DNA of 64,000 bases. Origin: UBA10649 sp965227045 (GTDB taxonomy: Bacteria > Actinomycetota > Actinomycetes > S36-B12). Below are positions 35,144 to 44,185 of the stretch, one piece after another. Position 1 is the first letter of the stretch; the number at the start of each line of letters is the position of its first letter. Where the stretch lies: the NCBI GenBank assembly GCA_965227045.1, contig OZ245718.1:3038001-3102000 (forward strand), written 5' to 3'. A program made the translations under genes and the position numbers. The notes beneath the pieces were generated by a model. The model worked only from the letters and a program-made list of their open reading frames with translations, did not search any database and had not been told where the DNA came from.

Positions 35144-35234
35144 CCCGTCGCGCTGCCAGCCTCCCAAGGTTCCCGTACGATGCGAGGCGCGGCGAGTGAG
35201 CCAAGACCAGCAGGCACCCTGGGAGGACCCGAGC

Positions 35235-36044
35235 ATGGCAAGTGTGACCAGCCCACCCCCCAGTTCGGACACTCCCGACAGGCGGGCGCAGATCACTGCT
35301 CGCACCCTCCGCACCGACCGATGGTGGATCCAGCCCGCGATCACGGCGACGGTGCTGGTCCTCTTCGTCATCTACTCGACGATCCGTGCCTTCTCCGGCT
35401 CGAATTACTACTCGTCGCCGCTGATCTCGCCCTTCTACTCACCGTGCCTGTCGACCGACTGCGTCGAGGGATCCAGCGAGTGGATGCCGATCGGCAGCTG
35501 GTTCCCCTTCTCGCCCGCGCTGCTGATCCTGGTCTTCCCGCTGGGCTTCCGGCTGACGTGCTACTACTACCGCAAGGCGTACTACCGGTCCTTCTGGCAG
35601 TCACCGCCGGCGTGCGCCGTCTCTGAGCCGCACAAGAAGTACACGGGCGAGACCAGATTCCCGCTGATCTTCCAGAACGGCCACCGCTACTTCTTCTACG
35701 CGGGCCTCGTCTTCAACGTCATCCTCACGTACGACGCGATCATCGCCTTCCGCAATGAGGACTACCAGTGGGGCCACATGAGCATCGGGACGCTCGTGCT
35801 CGTCGCGAATGCGACGTTCCTGTGGCTGTACTCGATGTCCTGTCACTCGTGCCGGCACGCCATTGGCGGTCGACTCAAACACTTCTCGGCGCACCCCGTG
35901 CGGTACAAGTTCTGGACGTGGGTCTCGACGCTGAACCACTCCCATCCGACGTTCGCCTGGATCTCGCTCATCGGCGTCGCCTTCGCGGACTTCTACGTGA
36001 TGCTCGTCGCGTCGGACACCATCACCAACTACTACTTCTTCTAG
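35235..36044 (+). CDS. sdhC: Succinate dehydrogenase membrane anchor, mycobacterial Sdh1 type
   Basis: Single-gene membrane anchor (269 residues) that links the SdhAB head to the quinone pool. Five hydrophobic segments are visible (about 33-51, 93-110, 152-172, 181-200, 238-258). A Cys/His cluster, CHSCRH (Cys203, His204, Cys206, His208), follows the fourth helix, with further His at 216, 220, 235 and 237. This resembles the mycobacterial Sdh1 anchor, for which a membrane-embedded Rieske-type [2Fe-2S] centre has been reported. ATG 35235 is chosen over GTG 35196 because GGGAGG lies eight bases upstream. sdhA follows in 16 bases. Confidence 0.85.
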   Translation: MASVTSPPPSSDTPDRRAQITARTLRTDRWWIQPAITATVLVLFVIYSTIRAFSGSNYYSSPLISPFYSPCLSTDCVEGSSEWMPIGSWFPFSPALLILVFPLGFRLTCYYYRKAYYRSFWQSPPACAVSEPHKKYTGETRFPLIFQNGHRYFFYAGLVFNVILTYDAIIAFRNEDYQWGHMSIGTLVLVANATFLWLYSMSCHSCRHAIGGRLKHFSAHPVRYKFWTWVSTLNHSHPTFAWISLIGVAFADFYVMLVASDTITNYYFF

Positions 36045-36060
36045 AACTCGAAGGACATTG

Positions 36061-37965
36061 ATGTCGGAGATCGAGCGCTATCAGTTTGACGTCGTGGTCA
36101 TCGGCGCCGGCGGTGCTGGCCTGCGCGCCGCAATCGAGGCACGTGAGGGCGGCGCCACGTGTGCCGTGCTGAGCAAGTCCCTGTTCGGCAAGGCACACAC
36201 GGTCATGGCCGAGGGTGGTATCGCCGCGTCAATGGCGAACGTCAACCCGAAGGACGGCTGGGACGTCCACTTCTGCGACACGATGCGCGGTGGCAAGTTC
36301 CTCAACAACTACCGCATGGCCGAGCTCCACGCGAAGGAAGCACCCGAGCGGGTCTGGGAACTCGAGTCGTGGGGTGCGCTGTTCGACCGCACCCCCGAGG
36401 GCAAGATCAGCCAGCGCAACTTCGGTGGACATGAGTACCCGCGCCTGGCGCACGTCGGGGACCGCACGGGCCTGGAGATGATCCGCACGCTGCAGCAGCG
36501 CATCGTCGCCCTTCAGCAGCAGGACAAGAAGCTGACTGGTGACTACGAGTCCGGCCTTCGGGTGTTCGCGGAGTGCACCGTCACCGACGTCTTCATGACC
36601 GGCGAGGGTGAGGATCGCCACGTCAGCGGAGTCCTCGCCTACTGGCGCTCCACCGGCCAGTTCGTCGTGTTCGAGACCAGTGCGGTGATCATCGCGACGG
36701 GCGGCATCGGGCGGTCATGGAACGTGACGTCGAACTCGTGGGAGTACACCGGCGACGGACACGCACTTGCGCTCCTCACCGGCGGCTCGCTCATCAACAT
36801 GGAGTGCATCCAGTTCCACCCCACGGGCATGGTCTGGCCGCTGAGCGTGAAGGGTCTGCTCGTCACTGAGTCGGTGCGCGGCGATGGCGGTGTCCTCACG
36901 AACTCCGAGGGCAAGCGCTTCATGTTCGACTACGTGCCCGAGGTCTTCCGCTCCAAGTACGCGAGTACAGAAGCCGAAGCCGACCGCTGGTACACCGATC
37001 CCGACAACAACCTCCGTCCCCCCGAGCTGCTGCCGCGCGACGAGGTTGCGCGCGCCATCAACTCCGAGGTCAAGGCCGGTCGGGGATCCCCGCATGGCGG
37101 CGTGTTCCTTGACGTGTCATCGAGGCTGCCCGCCGATGTCATCCGCGCGAAGCTGCCGTCGATGTGGCATCAGTTCAAGGAACTTGCCGACGTCGACATC
37201 ACCGCCGAGCCCATGGAGGTCGGGCCCACATGCCACTACGTCATGGGCGGCGTTGAGGTCAACGCCGACACCCAGGAGCTCGTGGGCGTCAAGGGCATCT
37301 ACTCCGCTGGAGAGGCATCGGGCGGCATGCACGGCTCGAACCGCCTCGGCGGCAACAGCCTGTCGGACCTTCTCGTCTTCGGCCGTCGCGCCGGCCTCTA
37401 CGCGGCCGAGTACGTCAATGGGCTTCCCGAGCAGCCCAAGCTGCTGGAGTCGGAGATCGAGGCTGCGATCGAGGTCGCGCTCGCGCCGTACGGCGAGGAC
37501 CGCACCGAGAACCCCTTCACCATCCAGGCGGAACTGCAGTCCATCATGGGCGACCTCGTCGGCATCATCAGGACTGCGTCCGAGATGGAAGAGGCTCTGG
37601 TCAGGCTCGAGGGCCTCAAGCAGCGGGCAAGGAAGGCAAAGGCAACCGGCGGTCGCGAATACAACCCGGGCTGGCACCTCGCGCTGGATCTGCAGAAGCA
37701 GCTGCTGATCTCCGAGTGCGTCGCCAAGGCGGCCATCGCTCGCGAGGAGTCGCGCGGAGGTCACACCCGCGACGACTTCCCGGGCATGGACCCCGAATGG
37801 CGGAAGGTCAACCTGGTCTGCAAGCTGGACGACGGCTCGATCGACATCAAGAAGCAGGCGTTGCCGACGATCCCACTCGAACTCCTCTCGCTGTTCGACG
37901 TGAGCGAGCTCAAGAAGTACATGACAGCCGAGGAACTCGTTTCGATGACGCAAGGGACGGCGTAG
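36061..37965 (+). CDS. sdhA: Succinate dehydrogenase flavoprotein subunit
   Basis: Oxidises succinate to fumarate with covalently bound FAD on the cytosolic face of the membrane. The 634-residue protein starts with the dinucleotide motif VVIGAGGAGLRAA. The His of SKSLFGKAHTVMAEGG is the likely flavin attachment site. QFHPTGM, TESVRGDGGVL and the His in PTCHYVMGGVEVN bind dicarboxylate, and GSNRLGGNSL closes the FAD site. ATG 36061 is used rather than TTG 36058 because AAGGA lies five bases upstream. Order sdhC-sdhA-sdhB matches the Sdh1 operon of mycobacteria. Confidence 0.96.
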   Translation: MSEIERYQFDVVVIGAGGAGLRAAIEAREGGATCAVLSKSLFGKAHTVMAEGGIAASMANVNPKDGWDVHFCDTMRGGKFLNNYRMAELHAKEAPERVWELESWGALFDRTPEGKISQRNFGGHEYPRLAHVGDRTGLEMIRTLQQRIVALQQQDKKLTGDYESGLRVFAECTVTDVFMTGEGEDRHVSGVLAYWRSTGQFVVFETSAVIIATGGIGRSWNVTSNSWEYTGDGHALALLTGGSLINMECIQFHPTGMVWPLSVKGLLVTESVRGDGGVLTNSEGKRFMFDYVPEVFRSKYASTEAEADRWYTDPDNNLRPPELLPRDEVARAINSEVKAGRGSPHGGVFLDVSSRLPADVIRAKLPSMWHQFKELADVDITAEPMEVGPTCHYVMGGVEVNADTQELVGVKGIYSAGEASGGMHGSNRLGGNSLSDLLVFGRRAGLYAAEYVNGLPEQPKLLESEIEAAIEVALAPYGEDRTENPFTIQAELQSIMGDLVGIIRTASEMEEALVRLEGLKQRARKAKATGGREYNPGWHLALDLQKQLLISECVAKAAIAREESRGGHTRDDFPGMDPEWRKVNLVCKLDDGSIDIKKQALPTIPLELLSLFDVSELKKYMTAEELVSMTQGTA

Positions 37966-37967
37966 AC

Positions 37968-38726
37968 ATGAGCTACATGGCCAAGTTCAAGCTGTGGCGC
38001 GGGGCGGCCGGCGCAGGCGCGCTGAAGGACTACGACGTCGAGGTGCAGGAGGGTGAGGTCGTCCTCGACGTCATCCACCGCATCCAGGCAACGCAGGACA
38101 CCGACCTCGCCGTGCGCTGGAACTGCAAGGCGGGCAAGTGCGGATCATGCAGCGCCGAGGTGAACGGCAAGCCGAGGCTCATGTGCATGACGCGCATGAA
38201 CACCTTCGAGGAGGGCGAGACCGTCACCGTCACGCCGTTGCGTGCGTTCCCGGTGATCCGCGACCTCGTCACTGACGTCTCCTTCAACTACGCGAAGGCG
38301 CGTGAGGTTCCCTCCTTCACTCCCCCCGAGGGACTGAAGCCGGGCGAGTACCGGATGCAGCAGGAAGACGTGGCGCGCAGCCAGGAGTTCCGCAAGTGCA
38401 TCGAGTGCTTCCTGTGCCAGAACACGTGCCATGCGGTGCGCGATCACGAGGAGAACAAGACCAGCTTTGCCGGACCTCGAGTCCTCATGCGCGTCGCCGA
38501 GCTCGACATGCACCCGCTCGACACTCTGGACCGTAAGAAGATCGCGCAGGACGAACTCGGTCTTGGCTACTGCAACATCACCAAGTGCTGCACCGAGGTG
38601 TGCCCCGAGCACATCCACATCACCGACAACGCGCTCATCCCGCTCAAGGAGAGGGTCGCCGACGTGAAGTACGACCCGATTCGCTGGCTCGGGAACAAGA
38701 TTCGGGTGCGTGGGAGTAGTGACTGA
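37968..38726 (+). CDS. sdhB: Succinate dehydrogenase iron-sulfur subunit
   Basis: Carries electrons from the flavin of SdhA to the membrane anchor. The 252-residue protein has the [2Fe-2S] set CKAGKCGSC plus the later Cys of RLMC, the [4Fe-4S] set CIECFLCQNTC, and the [3Fe-4S] set CNITKCCTEVCPEHI. ATG 37968 lies two bases after the sdhA stop; a longer upstream frame overlaps sdhA and is not coding. Its end overlaps the start of the acyl-CoA mutase gene, so mutase and dehydrogenase may share a transcript. Confidence 0.96.
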   Translation: MSYMAKFKLWRGAAGAGALKDYDVEVQEGEVVLDVIHRIQATQDTDLAVRWNCKAGKCGSCSAEVNGKPRLMCMTRMNTFEEGETVTVTPLRAFPVIRDLVTDVSFNYAKAREVPSFTPPEGLKPGEYRMQQEDVARSQEFRKCIECFLCQNTCHAVRDHEENKTSFAGPRVLMRVAELDMHPLDTLDRKKIAQDELGLGYCNITKCCTEVCPEHIHITDNALIPLKERVADVKYDPIRWLGNKIRVRGSSD

Positions 38727-40308
38727 TACTCGGGCCGAGACGGAGTCCGGGCTCCCGCTAGAGGCGGTCTACGGCCCGGATGCGCTGTCGGGCTGGGATG
38801 CCGCTGAGCAGCTGGGCGAGCCTGGACAGTTTCCCTACACGCGCGGTGTCTACCCGTCGATGTACACGGGCCGTCCCTGGACGATGCGGCAGTACGCAGG
38901 TTTTGGCACGGCGAAGGAATCGAACGAGCGCTACAAGCAGTTGCTCGCGGCCGGCACTACCGGACTGTCCGTCGCCTTCGACCTGCCCACGCAGATGGGC
39001 TACGACTCCGACCACACCCTCGCTCACGGCGAGGTCGGCAAGGTCGGCGTCGCCATTGACTCGATCGACGACATGCGGATCCTGTTCGGCGGCATCCCGC
39101 TCGACAAGGTCTCCACCTCGATGACGATCAACGCACCAGCGTCAGTGCTCCTCCTTCTCTACCAGTTGGTCGCTGAGGAGCAGGGCGTCGCAGCGACGGA
39201 GTTGAACGGCACGATCCAGAACGACGTGCTCAAGGAGTACATCGCGCGCGGCACGTACATCTACCCGCCCGCACAGTCGCTGCGACTGATCACTGACATC
39301 TTCACCTACTGCCGCGACGAGATCCCCAAGTGGAACACCATCTCGATTTCGGGCTACCACATGGCAGAGGCGGGGGCGACTCCCGTGCAGGAGGTGGCGT
39401 TCACGCTTGCCGATGGCATCGAGTACGTGAAGGCCGCCGTCGAGTCCGGTCAGGATGTCGACGAGTTCGCCCCTCGGCTGGCCTTCTTCTTCGTCTCCCG
39501 AACGACGATTCTCGAAGAGGTCGCGAAGTTCCGCGCCGCTCGCCGCATGTGGGCGCGCATCATGCGCGATCGCTTCGGTGCGAAGAACCCCAAGTCGTGG
39601 ATGCTGCGATTCCACACGCAGACGGCCGGTGTCCAACTCACTGCGCAGCAGCCCGAGGTCAACATGGTCCGCGTCGCAGTGCAGGGGCTTGCTGCCGCGC
39701 TCGGGGGAACGCAGTCATTGCACACGAACTCCTTCGATGAGGCGATTGCGCTGCCTTCGGAGAAGGCCGCGCGCCTCGCGCTTCGCACGCAGCAGGTGCT
39801 CGCGTACGAGACCGACGTGTGCAGCACAGTCGACCCGTTCGCAGGGTCCTACGTGGTCGAGTCGCTCACCGATGGCATCGACGACGCTGCCACCGCGCTC
39901 ATTGCCCGGATCGACGAGATGGGTGGAGCCGTTGCCGCGATCGAGCAGGGCTTCCAGAAGTCGGAGATCGAGCGCTCCGCTTATGCGATCGCGCTCGAGA
40001 TCGAGGACGGCCAGCGCACGGTAGTTGGCGTCAACAAGTTCACCACCGACGAAACCGAGCACTACGCCCCGCTGCGCGTGAATCCGGCGATCGAGGCCGA
40101 GCAGGGCGAGCGGTTGTCCCAACTGCGGGCTGATCGTGACAACGACCAGGTCAATGCGCTGCTGGAGCTCATCCGCACGACCGCACGAGGCTCGGACAAC
40201 CTGCTGTACCCCATGAAGGACGCATTGCGGGCCAAGGCGACCGTTGGCGAGGTCTGTGATGCCCTTCGCGACGTCTGGGGCCAGTACGTCCCGCTCGACG
40301 CATTCTGA
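38710..40308 (+). CDS. Methylmalonyl-CoA mutase-type acyl-CoA mutase, large subunit
   Basis: Catalytic TIM-barrel subunit of a B12-dependent acyl-CoA mutase, turning methylmalonyl-CoA into succinyl-CoA. At 532 residues it lacks the C-terminal cobalamin-binding domain, which is encoded separately at 14319-14717. Tyr62 (RQYAGF) and Arg180 (YIARGTY) align with the Tyr89 and Arg207 that define methylmalonyl-CoA mutase; isobutyryl-CoA mutases have Phe and Gln. ISGYHMAEAG carries the conserved active-site His. The start overlaps sdhB: GTG 38710 or GTG 38719 are both possible. Placement after sdhCAB fits succinyl-CoA entering the citric acid cycle. Confidence 0.88.
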   Translation: MGVVTDTRAETESGLPLEAVYGPDALSGWDAAEQLGEPGQFPYTRGVYPSMYTGRPWTMRQYAGFGTAKESNERYKQLLAAGTTGLSVAFDLPTQMGYDSDHTLAHGEVGKVGVAIDSIDDMRILFGGIPLDKVSTSMTINAPASVLLLLYQLVAEEQGVAATELNGTIQNDVLKEYIARGTYIYPPAQSLRLITDIFTYCRDEIPKWNTISISGYHMAEAGATPVQEVAFTLADGIEYVKAAVESGQDVDEFAPRLAFFFVSRTTILEEVAKFRAARRMWARIMRDRFGAKNPKSWMLRFHTQTAGVQLTAQQPEVNMVRVAVQGLAAALGGTQSLHTNSFDEAIALPSEKAARLALRTQQVLAYETDVCSTVDPFAGSYVVESLTDGIDDAATALIARIDEMGGAVAAIEQGFQKSEIERSAYAIALEIEDGQRTVVGVNKFTTDETEHYAPLRVNPAIEAEQGERLSQLRADRDNDQVNALLELIRTTARGSDNLLYPMKDALRAKATVGEVCDALRDVWGQYVPLDAF

Positions 40309-40321
40309 GTTCTGCGGTCAG

Positions 40322-41284
40322 ATGGCGCCTCGACAGATCATTCTCGACTGCGACCCCGGTCACGACGATGCGATCGCGATCATGCTCGCCGTATCCGACC
40401 CGGGTATCGAGCTCCTTGCCGTCACCACTGTGGCCGGGAATGTCACGCTGGAGAACACGACGCGCAACGCGCTCCGGGTGCTCGACATGGTCGGCCGGGC
40501 CGACATCCCCGTTGCCGCTGGGCGTGACCGGCCGCGCGTGCGGGACCTGTCCACCGCGGCGGTGATGCACGGCGACAGTGGACTGGCCGGACCGTTGCCC
40601 ATGGACCCGAGCCGCGCCGCCCTCGACGTGCCCGCGATCGAGCTGATCGAGCAACTGCTGGTCGACGCTGCCGAGCCCGTCACGCTCGTCGCGACCGGCC
40701 CGCTGACGAACATGGCCGATGTCGTCGAACGACTGCCACACCTGCGCGACCGCATCAGAGAACTCGTGATCATGGGAGGAGCGGTCGACCTGGGAAACTG
40801 GACCCCGGCGGCGGAGTTCAACATCTGGGTGGATCCCCATGCGGCGGACATCGTGTTCCGTGCTGCTCGTGTCCCCGGCTCGGTTCATGACGATCGCATC
40901 GGCCTGACGATGATCGGGTTGGAGGTAACCCACGAGGCGTGGCTGTCCGACGAGCATGCCGACGAATTGCGCGGAACCACCCGAGCCGGTCAGTTCGTCG
41001 CGGAGCTCCTCGACCACTTCGTGGGGTTCCATCAGGAGCGTTTCGGATGGGAGGGAGCGCCGATTCACGATGCGGTGACGATCGCCCATCTCATTGATCC
41101 GACCTTGGTCTCGACGCTCGCTGCAAATGTTCAAATCGAAACGGAATCACCGCTGTGCATCGGGCGCACGGTGGTAGACAGATGGTCCGTGACAGACCGC
41201 GAACCGAACGCGTTAGTCGGAATGCACATCGACCGTAATCGTTTCGTAACAATGCTTTTAGAGCATCTGAGCACGCTGCCCTGA
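40322..41284 (+). CDS. Inosine-uridine-preferring nucleoside hydrolase
   Basis: Hydrolyses the N-glycosidic bond of ribonucleosides to base and ribose. The 320-residue protein has the calcium-binding DCDPGHDDA at residues 9-17, ATGPLTNMA, VIMGGAVDLGNWTPAAEFN and VDPHAA, and a late catalytic His-Asp in PIHDAVTIAH, all typical of the family. ATG 40322 is 14 bases after the mutase; the longer frame to 40244 overlaps it. The 3' part contains two rare TTA leucine codons. It opens a long nucleoside-use island, with a nucleoside-type importer just downstream. Confidence 0.92.
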   Translation: MAPRQIILDCDPGHDDAIAIMLAVSDPGIELLAVTTVAGNVTLENTTRNALRVLDMVGRADIPVAAGRDRPRVRDLSTAAVMHGDSGLAGPLPMDPSRAALDVPAIELIEQLLVDAAEPVTLVATGPLTNMADVVERLPHLRDRIRELVIMGGAVDLGNWTPAAEFNIWVDPHAADIVFRAARVPGSVHDDRIGLTMIGLEVTHEAWLSDEHADELRGTTRAGQFVAELLDHFVGFHQERFGWEGAPIHDAVTIAHLIDPTLVSTLAANVQIETESPLCIGRTVVDRWSVTDREPNALVGMHIDRNRFVTMLLEHLSTLP

Positions 41285-41369
41285 ACGTTGGTCGGCCGGC
41301 AATTGTGAACGTGCGATAACGATCTGCGTCATGGTCCTAACGCGTTCGCTAACCCGGCTTACCAGTGGC

Positions 41370-41375
41370 TAGGGT
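41370..41375 (+). promoter_or_regulatory. Possible -10 element of the BMP/ABC operon
   Basis: TAGGGT in the 143-base gap before the lipoprotein gene would give a leader of about 46 bases ending in a strong AAGGAGAG ribosome site. No clear -35 is seen. Nothing else is recognisable in this gap. Confidence 0.35.
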
Positions 41376-41427
41376 GACCCCATGTGCGTGCGCCATGACG
41401 GCGACCTGCCACTAAAAAGGAGAGACA

Positions 41428-42585
41428 TTGAAGACCAACCTCAAGATCGCCGCGGCCGTTCTGGCCGTCTCGGCGATGGCCCTCGCGGGCTGTAGTTCGA
41501 GCAGCTCGAGCGACTCATCGAGCGCCGCCGCTGAGACCACCGCAGCCGCATCCGAGGCCGCATCGTCAGCTGCGCCGTCCGAGGCAGCTTCTGAGCCCGC
41601 TGCCGTTGCACTCAAGGCCTGTGAGGTCACCGACGTTGGTGGCGTCGACGACAAGGGCTTCAACCAGAAGGCGTACAAGGGCGTCACCGACGCGGCAACC
41701 GAACTGGGTGTCGAGGCAGCAGTCCTCGAGTCCACCGCTGAGACGGACTACGCGCCGAACATCCAGTCGTTCGTCGACCAGGGCTGCGGCGTCATCGTGA
41801 CCGTCGGATTCCTCCTCGGTGACGCGACCATGGAAGCGGCAAACGCCAACCCCGACATCCCGTTCACCATCGTTGACTACGCCTACGGCGACAACGAGGA
41901 CGGCACCCCGATGATCACGAACAACAACGTGCTCGGACAGGTGTTCAACACCGATGAGGCAGCTTTCCTCGCCGGTTACCTTGCTGCTGGCATGAGCAAG
42001 TCCGGCAAGGTCGGAACCTTCGGCGGAATCAACATCCCGCCGGTGACGATCTTCATGGACGGCTTCTACTACGGCGTCCAGAAGTACAACGCGGACAACG
42101 GCACCGCCGTTGAGGTCCTCGGCTGGAACCCGGCCAAGCCCAAGGCTGGCCTGTTCACCGGCAACTTCGACAAGATCGATGACGGCAAGACGTTCGCCCA
42201 GAACCTGGTCGACGAGGGCGCCGACATCGTCATGCCCGTTGCTGGCCCGGTGGGTCTCGGCTCGGCTGCGCTCGCAACCGAACTCGGTGCTGACAAGCTG
42301 ATGATCATCGGCGTGGACAGCGATCAGTACGAGTCCGACACGGCCAACCAGGCTGTGTACCTGACCTCGGTGCTGAAGAACATGGACGTCACGACGTTCA
42401 ATGCCATCAAGTCAGTCGTTGACGGCACCTTCGAGGGTGGCGTCACGACGGGCACCCTGGCGAACGACGGTGTGGGCCTGGCCCCGTACCACGACTTCGA
42501 CGCCACGGTCCCGGCCGACCTGAAGGCACAGATCGACACGATCAAGGCTGGCATCGTCGACGGCTCCATCAGCGTCAAGGGCTAG
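41428..42585 (+). CDS. BMP-family nucleoside-binding lipoprotein
   Basis: Solute receptor of an ABC importer, held on the outer face of the membrane. The 385-residue precursor has a signal peptide with lipobox LAGC (Cys22), then a Ser/Ala-rich linker of about 40 residues and a periplasmic-binding fold: VGGVDDKGFNQKAYKG is the BMP family signature, with VTVGFLLGDAT and GVDSDQYES further on. BMP proteins bind purine or other nucleosides. The start is TTG 41428, supported by an excellent AAGGAGAG four bases upstream. A 17-bp hairpin separates it from the ATPase gene, probably giving excess receptor. Confidence 0.92.
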   Translation: MKTNLKIAAAVLAVSAMALAGCSSSSSSDSSSAAAETTAAASEAASSAAPSEAASEPAAVALKACEVTDVGGVDDKGFNQKAYKGVTDAATELGVEAAVLESTAETDYAPNIQSFVDQGCGVIVTVGFLLGDATMEAANANPDIPFTIVDYAYGDNEDGTPMITNNNVLGQVFNTDEAAFLAGYLAAGMSKSGKVGTFGGINIPPVTIFMDGFYYGVQKYNADNGTAVEVLGWNPAKPKAGLFTGNFDKIDDGKTFAQNLVDEGADIVMPVAGPVGLGSAALATELGADKLMIIGVDSDQYESDTANQAVYLTSVLKNMDVTTFNAIKSVVDGTFEGGVTTGTLANDGVGLAPYHDFDATVPADLKAQIDTIKAGIVDGSISVKG

Positions 42586-42595
42586 TTAGCAGCAA

Positions 42596-42634
42596 GCACG
42601 AGGAGGGGTCCGGTTTTCGGGCCCCTCCTCGTGC
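42596..42634 (+). terminator. Hairpin between receptor and ATPase genes (attenuator)
   Basis: A 17-bp stem (one G-U pair) with a five-base loop GTTTT starts ten bases after the receptor stop and ends 45 bases before the ATPase start. It lacks a U-tract, so partial termination or 3'-end protection of the receptor message is more likely than full stop. Confidence 0.7.
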
Positions 42635-42679
42635 GTCCTATGCCAGAGTGAGACCCACATCGGATGACTCGGAGGTCAG

Positions 42680-44185
42680 GTGGAACTGGAACTGCGCGGC
42701 ATCACCAAGCGCTTTCCCGGCGTCCTGGCCAATGACGATGTGACCCTCACGGCACGCTCGGGAAAGGTGCTCGCACTCATCGGCGAGAACGGCGCAGGCA
42801 AGAGCACGCTCATGAACGTCCTGTCTGGGCTCTACCAGCCGGAGTCCGGCGAGATCCTCATCGACGGCGTCGTGCAGTCCTTCCACGATCCAGGTGATGC
42901 GATCAGGGCCGGCATCGGCATGGTTCACCAGCACTTCATGCTGATTCCCGTCTTCTCTGTCTATGAGAACGTCGTACTCGGCGTTGAGCCGGTCGTGGGA
43001 CCCGGCGTGATGAACCGGAAGAAGGCGCGCACCGAGGTACGCGAGATCTCGCAGCGCTACGGGCTCGCAGTCGACCCGGATGCCGTGGTCGAGGACCTGC
43101 CGGTCGGGATCCAGCAGCGCGTGGAGATCATCAAGATCCTGCTGCGCGGCGCGCGAATCCTCGTCTTCGACGAGCCCACTGCGGTTCTCACGCCGCAGGA
43201 GGTCGAGGAATTCTTCGGCATCGTCGCGGAGCTGAAGGGTCGCGGCGCAACCGTCATCTTCATTACCCACAAGCTCAAGGAAGCACTCGCCATCGCCGAC
43301 GACATCACGGTGCTCCGCGGTGGCCGGGTGGTCGGGCATGCCGATCCCGCCACGGCCACGCCCGAGGAACTCGCAGCGCTGATGGTCGGCCGCGACATCG
43401 ATCTGGTCGTGGACAAGTCGGAGGCAAGCCCCGGCGCCGAGGTGCTGGCCCTGCGCGACGTGCACATGGTCGACGACTACGGGCGCGCCCTCCTCGATCA
43501 CGTCACGATGTCGGTGCACGCGGGCGAGATCGTGGGCGTGGCCGGAATCCAGGGCAACGGGCAGACGGAGCTGGTCGAGGCGATCACCGGCCTCCTGCCG
43601 ATCGCCAGCGGCGAAGTCGAGTTCCTGGGTCGCAACGTCACCCGGTTCTCCCCGCGCAAGCGCCACGAGGCGGGAATGGCGCACGTTCCCGAGGATCGCA
43701 ACGAGATGGGCATGATCAGCACCTTCACGATCTCCGAGAACCTCGTGCTCGACGCGTACTACTCGGCGCCGTACTCAAAGCGCGGCGTTCTCGACGCCGA
43801 TGCCATCCGGGAGTCGGCGCTCGTCCAGGTCAAGGACTACGACGTGAGACCACCCAATATCGACAACACCGGGGGAGCCCTCTCCGGAGGAAACGCTCAG
43901 AAGATGATCGTGGCGCGCGAGTTCAGCCGCGACGTGCCGATGGTGATCTGCGCGCAGCCCACACGCGGTATCGATGTGGGCTCGATCGAGTACATCCACG
44001 AGCAGATCGTCCGCAAGCGCGACGAGGGCAAGGCGATCCTCATCGTGTCGACCGAACTAGACGAGATCTTCGCGCTCTCCGACCGCATCCTGGTCATGTA
44101 CGACGGCAAGATCGTGGCCGAGCGCAAGGCGTCAGAGACAACCCCGACAGAGATCGGGCTGTTCATGGCGGGGAAAACCGCATGA
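42680..44185 (+). CDS. ABC importer ATPase with two nucleotide-binding domains (BMP type)
   Basis: Energises the nucleoside importer. The 501-residue protein is a tandem of two ABC domains like sugar and nucleoside importers of the RbsA/YufO type. The first has Walker A GENGAGKST (35-43), a modified signature LPVGIQQRVE and Walker B ILVFDEPTAVL. The second has a degenerate Walker A (GIQGNGQTEL) but a good signature LSGGNAQKM and no classical DEP (ICAQPTRGID), as in relatives where only one site hydrolyses ATP efficiently. It is coupled to the first permease gene by an ATGA overlap. Confidence 0.94.
   Translation: MELELRGITKRFPGVLANDDVTLTARSGKVLALIGENGAGKSTLMNVLSGLYQPESGEILIDGVVQSFHDPGDAIRAGIGMVHQHFMLIPVFSVYENVVLGVEPVVGPGVMNRKKARTEVREISQRYGLAVDPDAVVEDLPVGIQQRVEIIKILLRGARILVFDEPTAVLTPQEVEEFFGIVAELKGRGATVIFITHKLKEALAIADDITVLRGGRVVGHADPATATPEELAALMVGRDIDLVVDKSEASPGAEVLALRDVHMVDDYGRALLDHVTMSVHAGEIVGVAGIQGNGQTELVEAITGLLPIASGEVEFLGRNVTRFSPRKRHEAGMAHVPEDRNEMGMISTFTISENLVLDAYYSAPYSKRGVLDADAIRESALVQVKDYDVRPPNIDNTGGALSGGNAQKMIVAREFSRDVPMVICAQPTRGIDVGSIEYIHEQIVRKRDEGKAILIVSTELDEIFALSDRILVMYDGKIVAERKASETTPTEIGLFMAGKTA

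Noticed and set aside
35196..35234. Upstream GTG start for sdhC
   Set aside because: The GGGAGG ribosome site lies inside this extension and serves ATG 35235.
38710..40308. Isobutyryl-CoA mutase as the identity of the large subunit
   Set aside because: Tyr62 and Arg180 match methylmalonyl-CoA mutase; isobutyryl-CoA mutase has Phe and Gln at these places.
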